From: Epiperipatus broadwayi
Lineage: Eukaryota > Onychophora > Udeonychophora > Euonychophora > Peripatidae
DNA length: 64,000 bases
Direction: 5' to 3'
Assembly: GCA_028023455.1 (NCBI GenBank)
Contig: JAQFVV010006295.1
Location: 558,001-622,000 of the forward strand
The notes under the pieces are model-generated. The model searched no databases. It saw only the letters and a program-made list of their open reading frames with translations, and was not told the origin of the DNA. The translations under genes were made by a program, and so were the position numbers. This document shows positions 10,326 through 21,986 of the stretch, piece by piece (within the stretch, counting starts at the first letter, position 1; each line of letters begins with the position of its first letter).

Positions 10326-12635
10326 ATATATTTTTTTATATATATTATGGTTGTTCATCTAATAATTGATATGTGTATTAGAATGATTTACATATATTTT
10401 GTAGTTTATCTGCAAAGTATAAAGTCAAAACTAGTTAATGTCATAGAAATATTAATGGTCAGTAATTAGGAATCAATCTAGTTGTTTTTTTTTTTTGCAG
10501 AAAATAAAACAGAAAAAAACCCTGCTTAAATTCTCAATGTTGTTTAATTGGCAAGTCCAGTGAGAAATACCTTTCCCTCCATTGTTACTCTATGAGCAAC
10601 TGCTGGAGATGCTTTTATCCAATAGTGGTCAATTTAATGTATGTTTTACTATACTTTTTTAAAATTAAGATTGTATATTGCCTAAAATTAAAGGTGTAGC
10701 AAAAAACCTTATTGTAATGATATATAGAAAATTTTCTTTTTTAATTGTTCAATGATATTTACTGATAACTTATAACTAGTTACTAATATAAATAGTTGCT
10801 AAACTGGATGACAAAATATTTAAAATATAAACATCATATAGTGCAATGTCCATCTATCCATTTTCAACATCAAAACTACTGAATGATTTAATCACATGTA
10901 ATTTTAAATACTATTTTTTTCTCTTTATATATAATATACAAATCAATATATATATATCAAAATACAGTACAAGTTACATAAATTATATTATTTTTAGAAG
11001 TACTTTTGATTATACATTTTGTAGTCTTTATCAACTATATAACATTGAATAATCAAAACGAGACAACCTTTAACAATACCCATAGTTCAATTCAGATTTC
11101 CCACTATTCTGTATCTTAACATTTGATGACTGGCGATTGATTTGTGTATTACATATATTGTGAAACGAATACAGATATCAAACTTTATTTATTACATATA
11201 TATATATATATTGTTAGTTTCAAAAAATAAACTAATATTTTTATGCTATTAATTTAATTTTATATTATTTTTAAAAATGAAAAATATTCTCTAGACAATC
11301 AAATTGAAGCTGTTTTTTTTTATTCTGCATTAAAATTGGTTGATTTTTAAAACAGAATTAAAGCTGAAAGTCTACTAATCATAAAATATAATTGCAATGG
11401 TTCTACGTCAATTAATTTAATTTGCATTTTTTAGTTGCATCATTTCTATAAGAAAATAACAAAATCGGAATATAATAAGAATCAAGATGATTGCTACATA
11501 TTTAAAGGAATGGCAATTCATATTCATATGTTACTTACAAAAGGATCATAAAATAATCAAAGGGGATTGATTAAATAAATAAAGATTTTTTTCCAGGAAA
11601 AGTAGATATATGAAAAGATTTAACAAGCATTCTCTTTTGTTTTATATTTCTATAAATATTAATTATCATTCTTATACTTCAAAGTACAATTTATTTATTT
11701 ATTCAGCATATGCAATTTTTAAAAAGCTTAACTATTAATTAAGATATCATAAAAGAACTGTAGAGATTCCAACCAAAATATAGATTCACTAGTGGCTTCT
11801 AAATCCTTCAATTCTGACAATGAATGCATAGATTTGACAGTCATAAACTTTGAATCTTCCCATATTTACTTAGATCAGTGGCTGATAAATTCCATCAACA
11901 CAACAGATAAGCACAATGATCATGGGTTGCCCAAATCTTATAAAAGTTACATTTTTTACACAATAATTTTTTAATTGCAGATATTAGTTGAATATTCAAA
12001 AATGGGATCCTGATTTGAGTCGGTAGATAATGTAACTATATCTTGTGTTATCAGCAAGTCAATCTACTTATCCGTTTTTTAAACATTTTCAGTGAGACAA
12101 TTGCTCTTTTGATATAGTCCAGCAACATTTCTCATGATAATATTTAATTAAGTATCCAGTATGGTACAAGGGCAAAATATTCACAGGTAGAATGTTATAA
12201 TGGTAAAAATGCTGGCCATAAAATAGTTAGATTACAATGCCAAATAGTGACATCCAACTTTCCAAAGAGATTATTCTTCGAAATTAATTTTGATCTAATC
12301 TTAACTAAATGAGAAAAGAAGGATATAATCCAAGATCATTTCTAAATACATGTAATAGGATCATATTTCCATCCATTATTGTAAAAAGTTATATTAATAT
12401 TGCAGAAGATTCCCTGCTGTTTAGATGAAACATTGAATATACTTTTTTCATTTGATTTGGAATAAGACCCTGGTATTTGAAATTTTGAGAAGTCAAAACA
12501 ATACTAGCATCATAAATGATTTTCCTGCATTCTGAATTGAAAAATCAGAGCTAAATATATTAAAGAAAGTGAAAAAACTGAGCCCTGTGATAATCCATTC
12601 TGTAAAATTTTGTATCTATTATTAATAACTAAAAT
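10326..12635. other. AT-rich non-coding stretch
   Basis: No recognisable coding sequence. A short (AT)n lies near 11200-11212. The short frames at 10846-11052 and 11792-11974 have no motif and read like chance ORFs in low-complexity sequence. Confidence 0.5.
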
Positions 12636-12680
12636 ACAGGCTTATTATATACCTGTAACAATATATGTAATATATAGGGT

Positions 12681-13100
12681 ATATGAGCACAGACTTTCAC
12701 ACTACCCACTACTCTATCTCATAACACTGATACACTTGAACACATACATGTCAAAAAGATAAATAATCACCAATATACGTATTTCATGCTAAACCAGCAA
12801 TCATCAGTTGGTCCAGATTATCATCTCTACACATATATGCAATAAATGCTCAGATATATATTAAGATAGCCAATCTTCATACTTTAATGGACAGGCTTCA
12901 ATCCACTCCACACCCCAACTCTTCAACCATCCATCCAATTGAAAATCTGATGATGGAATGCTCAAAGGCTACCTTGAGGCCGAGATTCTTGTCACACCCA
13001 TGTTGACCTAAAGATCAATCTGACTCCTCATGTATAGGACATAATCCATTTGATACATATAATGGTGAGGGGTTGGGAGTGTGAAAGTCTGTGCTCATAT
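12681..13100 (+). mobile_element. family M inverted-repeat element, copy M1
   Basis: The terminal inverted repeats are near-perfect over about 26 bp: ATATGAGCACAGACTTTCAC at 12681-12700 plus ACTACCC, against the complementary end at 13075-13100. The ~420 bp body has no ORF. A core segment (about 12760-12960) recurs in inverted orientation at 17634-18083, and its central part at 54690-54770 and 56265-56370. The minus strand of the core carries a hammerhead-like motif. By ends and size it would be called a MITE, but the ribozyme suggests a different replication route. Confidence 0.75.
12769..12812 (-). ncRNA. hammerhead-like ribozyme motif in M1
   Basis: The minus strand reads ACCAA (stem I), CTGATGA, TTGCT..GGTTT..AGCAT (stem II of 4 bp plus a U-U opposition next to the core), GAAA, TACGTAT (stem III: ATACGTAT is self-complementary, 3 bp with a 2-nt loop), A at the cleavage position, then TTGGT (stem I). 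ACCAA and TTGGT pair perfectly over five positions. All invariant core bases CUGAUGA and GAAA are present. Predicted cleavage is between plus-strand 12774 and 12773. Self-cleavage is inference. Confidence 0.6.
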
Positions 13101-14375
13101 ATCTATTATTCAGTAAATAAATAATTTTCCTATATTTAAGAATTTTAGAAACTTTTAGAAGACGACTATTTTCGAAACAGAATCATAAACTGAGACTAGT
13201 CAATAAAGGAAGTAACAGTTTTTATTTTGGAATATTTGAGTTGTTAAAGATAAAACTTGTTCACAGCTGATTCTTCTTGGCCTAAAATCAGTCTTGATTC
13301 TCAACTATTAATAATTTTATAAAAAACTCATAATAATGATATTGATTGATGATATTTTGGATCCATTGCTGGCATTGTTTGCATTTTAATACTTCATAGT
13401 TATGATTTTAAGCTAAATTTTTGAAATAGTTTTTGTATGCATAAAGTCACTGCAAAGTCTTGCAGCCTATCCTTTGGTTTTATGTCCTAATGTTTTTAGA
13501 AATTCTGGAAATGTTCTCTCTATTCCTTGGATCTAAGATGTTCATGTTTATTATAAGGACATCATATTGATACTAGAGGAACATTGTGATAAAAATGTTA
13601 TTCTTCCTTACTCTATCAATCTTGTATTTAGAAGTTTGTCGTATAAGACTGACAAGCTGATTAGCAATGAGAGTAAGATTTTTTTAGAGGTATTTTTACA
13701 TGCACTGAACTTTTATAAAAATACTCAAGCTTTATGATTAGATCTTGTAAAGTTTTGTTTCATTATGGTCTCTCTTCATTTTTTTCTTCTGGCACCTTCC
13801 TATAATTTTATAAGTTTATCAGAAATTTCTCATCTTTGATATGAAAATTGGCTATAAAGAGCACTTCCAGTTTTATCCCAATCTGAAAAGAATTTCTTAC
13901 AATAACCATGAGGGATGGACTCTTGGAAGCTCATATTAAGAGGTTTAACCAATAGTAGCAAGAAGAAGTTGGACAGATTTTATTAATATTTCATTTAAGA
14001 TATCCAGAATAGTAACTCCAGTTTTCTTTTTTTAAAATTCCATCTCAGATCAGAATAGCTTTCGACTATAGGGATGTAAATTACATGAGTGTTATAGTCT
14101 TGGTTTATGTTGATTATGGAAAAAATAATTTAATATTTAATAATTCAGCAGGTAGTGGGAAATATTTTTATTGAAACAAAATATAAATCAGTTTGTTGAT
14201 GTTCCTCACTTGCTTGAATAAAATGTTTCTCCTTGCTTGACATTGCAAATAAAGGTGTATTTTAACTTCATCCATTCTAAAAGTTGACAACCTGCTTGAT
14301 TCTCATTACTATAAATCCAAACTCTATTATGAGAATTAAAATATTCTATAAATACTTCTATTGTTGTGCTTTGCA
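13101..14375. other. AT-rich non-coding stretch
   Basis: No coding similarity or repeat recognised. Confidence 0.5.
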
Positions 14376-14488
14376 CACATGTAATGAAGATATAAAGTTG
14401 TAGTAATTAATAAATTTAATTAATAAACTGAGCACTTTCAGGAAATCTTTGTTCACATAATCATAGCTTGTCATTAACTGTGAAAAGT

Positions 14489-14567
14489 TTGTGGAAAAGC
14501 TTTATGCAAATATATGTAAATTGCTAATGTGGAAAAGCTTTATGCAAATATATGTAAATTGGCTAAA
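14489..14567. repeat. tandem duplication, ~40 bp x2
   Basis: Two adjacent copies of a unit starting TGTGGAAAAGCTTTATGC and ending AAATTG(G)CTAA, at the inner edge of the left PLE terminal repeat. Confidence 0.85.
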
Positions 14568-15110
14568 GCATCCATTTCTTGGAGATGCTGAAGCAAGCCT
14601 CTCCTCTGTTTATCGCTGTTAGATTGCTTGTTAGCAAACTTTTTTGACTTTACATTTTGTGTTGTTTATTTCTGAGCAGATCATTTTGGCAGTTGTTGGT
14701 TAAAAAGTATGTCCAGTGCTTTTTTGTATAGAGCTTATGTCAATTTTAGTTCTATTATATATGTATCTGTGCTGAGAAACTCTATTGTCGATGTTAGTCT
14801 TAGTTTCCCCCATAATTGGTTGTGTGGCAGTTATTATGGGGGCAAGTATTTTATATACTACATGAGGGGTTAGTTGGTGGGAGTTTATCTTTTGTGTTTT
14901 AATTAATGTGAAAACCTATTTCAAAGTTTTGGGATAGTTTTCTACTAAGCTGTTTAGCTGTGGAACTGATATATGGGAGTAGCATTCAAGATTCTTTTCT
15001 TGAAATTGTGTATATTTTATTTTGTGGTAAAATTGATTGATTTTTCTGTTGATGGTTGCTTGCTTGTGTCCCATACTTTCTAAGTTAGCTATGTAATAAA
15101 TCAGGTTACT

Positions 15111-15440
15111 TCACTTGTCTGTGGTATATTTACATAGTTTATGATTCCTGAATAGAAATGATGACAAGGCTGTAAGTTTGTAGGCTTGGGGTACATTAGA
15201 TCTGGGATGTATGAAGTCTCTTACTTCAACTGGTTTTACTATCATTTGATAGTCCAAATTTCTTGTGTTTCTATGGACTTTAATATCGAGGTATTTGACT
15301 TCGTGACTTTGTTTTTCCCATGTGGTGTTGAATGTGAGTTTTGTTATGTTTTGGAGATTATTGTGAAGGTTGACTATTATATCTACAGGAGCTGCTATAA
15401 ATGTATGATCAACATAACGCATGTATATTATGTCAAACAT
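15111..15440 (-). pseudogene. PLE RT fragment (motif C to connector)
   Basis: Longest open piece of the 14.4-16.9 kb PLE, 109 residues. It holds DIIYMRYVDHTFIAAP, where the second catalytic aspartate is replaced by histidine, then TFNTTWEKQSHEVKYLDIKV and RDFIHPRSNVPQAYKLTALSSF. The last part is the connector between RT and the GIY-YIG domain. It resembles the fragment at 3484-4059 (shared IKP.EVR.FIH and F.YRN/F.FRN patterns), so both probably come from one PLE subfamily. Confidence 0.75.
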
Positions 15441-16908
15441 ATGGTCGTGGAAGTCTCATAAAAGATTTGCTGATAAATAGTAGTTAATCATGACACTTGA
15501 TATTATATCACTCATAGGAAGACCCATGGGCCAATTGTTGTTCATCCAAAAGCATGTCATGAAAGATTGCATGTATATTTGTATCTAGCCATATAAAAAA
15601 CTTGCTCATGAATGTGATTCATGTGGGAGGGCAGTCTCTTGATCTTAGTTCATTGTTGATGATATCAATGGATTTCTTGTGATCGATTGAGCCGTATAGC
15701 TCACTGATGTCTAATGCTGTGATTTTATAGTTCGGTTGGAGCATTGTGATTTTTATTTTCTGTACACACTCGAATGAAGATTCGATCGTATAGTTTCCAA
15801 ATCCAAGACTGTCAATGAGCCATTAGTTGCCCAGGACTGCAGCATCAAAATAATGTCCCCCCCCATCTATCATGAGTCTAAGTGGTATGTTGGGCTTATG
15901 TAGTTTAATGTTTACAAAGATTCTAGGGGAGGGGGTGGACATTGAAGAGGAAATACAGTAGTATTCAGCTTTAGAAAAAAACTTTTATCATGGTTAGAGT
16001 GCAGTATTGTAGAGATGAACTGTTCTCTATTGAGTTTATTGTTAAATGCTACCATGCTTTCAAATTTTAATTTATTAATTTGGGGGTTAACTTTATCCAT
16101 GTATTCCTGGTAATGAATTAATGTGAATCTATTCCCTTTCCTCTTTTAGGCATATAATTGTATGGTTAATAAAGAACTTTGTGCAAACTTTCTGTTCCAT
16201 GTTTGTGAGTTGTTTTTCAATTGTCTGTGTCTCATAGTGTTATCTATAGATGTGATAACTTCTTCTTTTGAAGAGTTGTCTATCAAGCATGATTTTTGCC
16301 CGCTGGCAAATTTAGGGCCTAATTCTAGAACAGTTTTAATCTCTCGAGTATGTTTATGTTTGTGAAGTTTATATAAGTATGAAGTTTGTTGTCTCTGAGA
16401 TTAACGTTTTGTTTCTTGACCCAAAACTTTATTTTCTGGTTGAATTTCCAGGTGAGCACGGAAGTTTGTTTGCTCCATTTATCTGTAATAAATTGAGCTA
16501 TTGTAGTGTTAGCCAAGAGTACGTTCCATTTTTGGTTTTCTTTCTTTAGTACTCTCTTGCAACTGCTGATAATAGTATAGAAAAGCTATGTTTGCATTTT
16601 TACCTTGATTTTCTTATAATTAGTGATAGTTTTATTGATTACAATTATGCAGCAATTAGGTATAATGTTAAATTTTGCATATTTATTTAGAAAATGTAAC
16701 CTTTGCTGAAATGCGCAAATCAAGAGTCCAATACGTAGTGGCTGTTGAAACTGTGCTGTTTTATTCATATAATAAAGCTATAAAATTGCAGTAGTTATTA
16801 AACTTAATTAATAAACTGAGCGCTTTCGGGAAATCTTTGTTCCCATAATTATAGCTCCTCTTTAACTGCGAAAAGTTACTGGAAATTTTAGGAAGATCTT
16901 TATGCAAA

Positions 16909-17630
16909 GGGTAAGACCAATTTGTATTGAAAGGTTTGTAAACATTGTATGTATAAAAATGATTTCTCCAATATCATTAGAAATATCTTGAATGGATGTT
17001 ATTTGCTAAACAAAATAGTTTGAAACAAAAGTTTGGAGTGCAGGAATTAAAAAAAAAAATGCATTGTTAAAATGATAAATGGTTTGAAGAGCATCGCTGT
17101 TGTATTTAGCAGTTAATTTGTAGAGTATTTTTGATTTTGATATATCCTCAATATTAAGTTGAAATAATTTTAGTGGGTTTCCTAGATGAAGAGAAGTTGA
17201 ACTCCAACAGATGATGTACCTGTATGACAACCTTCCTATGGACAATTCTGCAAATAGTATGTTAATACATGAAACTAGGTTCTTCACATGGAAACCAGAC
17301 TTTATCCTGATTAAGACAGCGCATTATAAAAATTCGAAGCACAATGAGTGAAGATATTGGAAAGATATATTAATAGCTCCTAATATGCATTTCAGACAAT
17401 TTCAGTTGATTAAAGTCATCCAATTTTTTTAATAGTCATATACAACTCAAAATATTTTTTAAAATGAATTACACATTTATTTTACAAGCATGTTATGATT
17501 TTTTTCTCTCTGTTTTTTTTTTTTTAATTATTGAGTCTCTCTAACCCCTCATGTATAGGATCTTGCCCATATAAATACACAAAAAAGGATGGGCAGAATA
17601 TAGGATGAATTTGTAATATTTTAAATACAA
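16909..17630. other. AT-rich non-coding stretch
   Basis: No coding similarity recognised. A 15-nt T run lies near 17511-17526. The 93-residue minus-strand frame at 17006-17287 has no recognisable motif. Confidence 0.45.
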
Positions 17631-17633
17631 TAA

Positions 17634-18083
17634 TATTTTATGTACTTGGAGTTTAGATGTAAAATAGAGGATTTGCAAACTTTCAAGGTCTTGAATATGA
17701 GAGGTCAGAGTGACTTAAATTCAACAAGGGAATGACAATAATACTGGCATTAACAAGGAATTTAGATGTTCTACCATCAGATTTTCAGTGGTATGAATGA
17801 CTAAAGAGTTGAAGGGTGGAATAGATTAAAGCCTGTCCATTAAAGGGTGAAGATTTTCTTCCTTAATATAAACAGAGCACTGATTATATATGTGTATGTA
17901 AGATGATGATCTGACTAACTGATGAGGGCTAGTTCAGTGCAAAATACATATATTGGAGACCATGTCTTTTTCACGTGTGATCATGAGTATCAGTTGTATG
18001 AAATAGAGAGGATAACTGAAGGGATCTTGAAAGTCTGGGTTCAAATTCCCTATATTACATCTAAACTCCAAGTATAATAAAAT
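17634..18083 (-). mobile_element. family M inverted-repeat element, copy M2
   Basis: Inverted ends of about 50 bp: ACTTGGAGTTTAGATGTAA..ATAG near 17644-17669 and its complement at about 18048-18075, continuing inward to the shared ACTTTCAAG. The body aligns in inverted orientation with M1 (for example the TTTAATGGACAGGCTT segment). The hammerhead-like segment lies on the plus strand at 17914-17957. CTGATGA is intact at 17919-17925, stem I keeps four pairs, but GAAA has become CAAA and stem II is weak, so it should be inactive. Confidence 0.7.
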
Positions 18084-18129
18084 ATATGTGTATTTAAAAT
18101 AAATTAGATTTATATATTTCATCATCAGT

Positions 18130-21100
18130 ATTCCTTCTCTCTGAGCTATACATTAGCAAAAGTTTTGATAAATGAATATAAGAATTTTCTCCCAAACAGT
18201 AACCAAGAACATGATTTACTTTTCAAAATGCTTGGTGTAAAATGTTGACAAAACATAATTTCTATTAAAGCATCTTTTAAATCAATTATCTTAATTTTCT
18301 TCAAGGCTACTTTAAAACTCTGTATTGCCATTTCAGCAAGTTCATTTGAAGCAGAATGATATGCTGAGATTAATTACAGATATCCTCCTGTACTTTGCAT
18401 AATCAATAAATCTTTTGAAATAAACATTGTCCTATTATCTGAGCTAAAATCTCAGGATAACTGTGGGTAGCAATAATTCCTATATAATATTTTTTGTATT
18501 CACAATTTTACTAGTTTATATTCAGCCCAATTTGAATACCACAACTACAAGAATTTGGTATTCATTTATTGGTCAGCATAATCCATGTGAACATGTTCCT
18601 ATGGCTTCTTTGCTTCTAATTATGGCTTAAATACTTTTTCTGAAAGATCCATAGTAGATTTACAATTAAAGCATTTCTTTACATTTTGTTCTATATCATT
18701 ATTTATTCTAGACCACTACATGTCAGAGTGAGCCAGAGCCTTCATCTACACCATTCCAGGATGTCCTTTATGCAACAAGTTAATCATCTATATATGCCCC
18801 TCTATAGGTATCAACATTCTGTGAATATTTAAGATACACCCATTACACATTGACATATTATGATGTGCATTGCAATTTGAAATAGCTTAAAGACTTGAAC
18901 ATTTTTCTGGCCATCCTTCTCAAATCCACATAACCAGCTTCCTATATTCAGGATCACTAGAAGTCCAGTGCAATTTTTTTCACTGTTCAAGTTCTCCATG
19001 CTATTTACTGCATCTAGAAAATTTACTTCTATGAATTCCTGTTTAATACCTTCTCTTACAGGAAAACACGACAATGCATTGGCACAGACAATCTCCTTTC
19101 CTGGTTTATAGATCACTTCATAGTTGTAAGCTGCTAATGATTTATCATTGTATAACCTTTTTCACTTGCATAATCAGGCATCTTTTTTATCTTTCCCAAA
19201 AGTTTCCAGAAATGGTTGATGGTCAGTATAGATTATAAATTTCCAATCATAAACATACTGGTGAAACTTCTTTATTGTCAATATTATTGCCAAAACTTTC
19301 TTATCCAGCTGACTATAGTTTTTCTTAGCTGATGATAATGTTTTAGAGGCATATGCAATTGGATGCTCTCCACTAAGACAACAATGTGTGATAACAGCCT
19401 CCCTCCCAACTCCATAACAGCCTCCCTCCCAACTCCATAACAGCCTCCCTCCCAACTCCATATTTCAGAATGACATTAGTGATAGTAACTTCCAGATCAT
19501 TATGATAATGCACTAAAAGTAGGTCTGATATCAGGAATTCTTTTATTTTTTAAAAGCTGCTATATGCTCATTGTTCCAATTCCAATATTGACCCTTCCAC
19601 AATAAATCATACAACAGTCTTAAATAATTTTATTTCCCTTTAAGGAAGCTTTCATAGAAGTTAAGCTGTCCCAAAAAGATTTACATTCCTTGGAGTAGCC
19701 ATCTCTTTCACTAATCTAACTTTTTCCAGCTTTGGATATTTTCCATATTTATTTATCATGTGCCCTAAAATAGTTATTACTGAGGTTTCCCAAATACATT
19801 TGGCAGCATTCAGTCTTGATTCCACATTATTTAACTTAAAGCATATCTCCAAAACACATTTTACAGCTCTTTTTCAGACTGGGTTGTAATCAAAATGTTG
19901 GTATTGAATAACTCCCTCAATGTTCTGCAGTAGCATATCTATTTTAGCTTGGAAGATATCTGTATGGGAATTTGTTGCATCTGAACAATCTAACATGAGT
20001 ACTTAATATCAAACAACTCAGCAGTACTTTCAATGACTGGCTGATTTTAAATCAATTTTTGCAAAGACTGAGGCTGTCTGCAATGATGCTAACACATTAC
20101 CCATTTTGAATAGGATAAGCACCCTTATTAATCCATTTGATAACTGTGACCTAGTAATCATACATAAATAAATCCTTCCATCCTATTTTAGTAAAACAAC
20201 AGCAGGGATAGCTTGTTGTTAAATCTTTAACTGGTGTTAGTACTCCTTTCTTTATCAACTCTTCTATTGTTTCTTCCACCTTCAGCTTAAGCACATAAAG
20301 GACTTTAAAAGATTTAAACACCATTGACTGTACTTCTTTTGACAGTTCAATATTAACAGGATGCACTTATAATTTGATTACCTCCTGTTTAAATAACATA
20401 GGAAATTTATTTCTAACTTCTATTTCCAATTTTGCTTTATTATTTTTAAACATATTCCTAGTGGTTTAAACCAATTTCCTCTTTAAGGAGAGGAATCATA
20501 TTTCTTTCTACCACAAACAGCAGTAGTCTTTTCAGTTTATTGTTTAGCACTACTGGTTTACAAACTTTTTCTCAGATGTGCATCAGTGACAACTACATTT
20601 GTCTTCTTTGATTTTAACCTCTCCTTGGATATAGATCTAATTCTGTTCCATTTTTTAATAATGTAATAGATAATCCATTTTCACTGTTGATTTCCATAAA
20701 CTTTAAATCCACAAATAGCAACCTCTAATGTAATTTGACCATTGGTTGAGCTTTTTAATGTTGTTAGCTCCACTCTAATTCATTAACCCCATCCACTCTA
20801 TTTAAAATCTGGGCATGAATTATTCTTCACATTATCTTGTTTTTGTTTATATACCTGAACTATGTGACCTTTAATAATGCATTGTGACCAATTGCCACAA
20901 CAATAAAATGTCAGCCTATTACTTGAAGAGTTCTTAGGTGGCTTTTCCATTTCAGCTTTATTGATAGTTGTTGGATTTCTTTTCCCTTCTGAGATCATTT
21001 TAAACTCTGAAGCTTTTTTTAAACATGACATCATGCATTATATGCTTTCAAATGACTGCTTTAAATGTTAAATCAGCTTTGCTAAGCAAGATTTTTTTGA

Positions 21101-21470
21101 AGATTATGATCCCACATACCATAGAACAATTGATCTAGGAATATGTCTTATAGATCTCATGTAAATATGTAATACTGTGCTAAAGGTCTTAAATCTAGAT
21201 TATAATCCTGATAGTTCTGTCAAGGTAATTGCATCCACATTCAAAATCATAAACATGCCATTCTGGTTGAAAATAAGAGATTAAGATTTTCCAGTAGATC
21301 AATATAGGGTATCTCTTCTAGAATCCTAGGATTGCACAATTGTTTTGCTATTAATAATACATCAGTTCCAGCAAAAAACAACAATATGGAAACTTTTGCC
21401 CTATCATTATCTGTCTTCAGTCTTACATAGTGATTTACATGTTCCACATAAATATTCCATAACAAGGGGT
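18130..21470 (-). pseudogene. decayed Ty3/Gypsy gag-pol
   Basis: Successive minus-strand frames give a Gypsy polyprotein in order. Gag-like sequence is at 21465-21247. A Cys-rich segment (FYCCGNWSQC, KGHIVQVYKQ) at about 20910-20850 resembles the zinc-knuckle region of Gypsy gags. The RT N-terminus at 20366-20151 reads TIEELIKKGVLTPV. An RT thumb is at 19852-19661 (ITILGHMINKYGKYPKLEKV). RNase H at 19461-19174 reads HPIAYASKTLS, KKNYSQLDKKVLAI and YTDHQPFL. The connector YKPGKEIVCANALS is at 19116-19070. The integrase zinc region near 18800-18680 reads HKGHPGM and CFNC. An integrase core remnant is at 18460-18150. Stops and shifts are everywhere. It resembles the K02A2.6-like branch. Confidence 0.8.
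19391..19459. repeat. 23-bp unit x3 tandem repeat
   Basis: Three perfect adjacent copies of ATAACAGCCTCCCTCCCAAC plus TCC, inside the RNase H part of the decayed Gypsy element. Translated on the minus strand it adds a Gly/Glu-rich insertion that does not belong to RNase H. Confidence 0.95.
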
Positions 21471-21834
21471 TACAAATATTAGACTACTTTAAACTTTGAC
21501 TAGTTAATGTCATCTTTTTCTTTGATTAAATTAAATCTCGCATTCTCAAGCCGATAATTATGCCATCTATTGTTGATTATGCCAACTGCTGTATTCAAGG
21601 GGGTGATTTCTAATGTTAAAATAAAATTGCACAACCCACATGAAAATCACCCAGGGGCAATCCACATGTGCATTTCACATTCTGATGTCACAGACCAATA
21701 ACTTTTCCTTTTACTGCCTGCTAAGGTCAGGGAGAAATATGAAACTCAACTATTTTATTTTAGTTATTGATTGCAATTAATGATGTCAAACTGCCGAAAG
21801 TATTGAGACAAACACAATTTATTTACATATATAT
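21471..21834. repeat. 5' flank of the decayed Gypsy, partly repeated at 39.8 kb
   Basis: About 150 bp here (21486-21630) aligns in the same orientation with 39827-39972. Shared anchors are TAATGTCATCTTT, TTTGAT/CTCAAATTAAA, TCAAGCC and ATAATGTTAAAATAAAAT. It is probably the untranslated or LTR-proximal part of the same old Gypsy family. The intact Gypsy inserted just beyond it. Confidence 0.55.
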
Positions 21835-21976
21835 TGTGCCCTTATCTATAGGTCATAATAAGGTAGAATGGTCAATTACTAAAAAATTTTTAATTTTAAG
21901 ATAAGTTTGTGTAATATATTGATAATTGTATGATCGATTAGATTTTATAGTACAATTTAAGGCTGAAAATACCTGG

Positions 21977-21986
21977 TATATAAAAG
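21977..21986 (+). promoter_or_regulatory. TATA-box candidate in 5' LTR
   Basis: TATATAAAAG, about 145 bp from the LTR start, identical in the 3' LTR (33141-33150). A second candidate promoter (CCAAT at 22776, TATAAGA at 22807, then a GC-richer patch) lies ~830 bp downstream. Sequence alone cannot say which is used. Confidence 0.35.

Larger units (their letters stand above)
14381..16908 (-). mobile_element. Penelope-like element with direct terminal repeats, degenerate
   Basis: The minus strand carries PLE coding remnants flanked by direct repeats of about 130 bp (14381-14510 and 16769-16908; shared core TTAATTAATAAACTGAGC.CTTTC.GG). At 15540-15460 the frame reads MGLPMSDIISSVMINYY (RT motif B). 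At 15440-15111 a 109-residue frame reads MRYVDHTFIAAP (YVDD changed to YVDH), then KYLDIKVHRN and RDFIHPRSNVPQAYK. At about 14860-14650, GETKTNIDNRVSQH and STGHTF match the GIY-YIG region. Upstream frames (16100-15912 and around) give only weak similarity. Terminal direct repeats (pLTRs) are a known PLE feature. The RT active site is dead. Confidence 0.75.

Noticed and set aside
10490-10620. Pyrimidine run ending in GCAG near 10500, like a 3' splice site
   Set aside because: None of the three frames after it stays open for an exon of useful length, and no donor or coding similarity was found.
17919-17957. Hammerhead in M2 as an active ribozyme
   Set aside because: CTGATGA is intact but GAAA has become CAAA and stem II is poor; kept only as a fossil copy.
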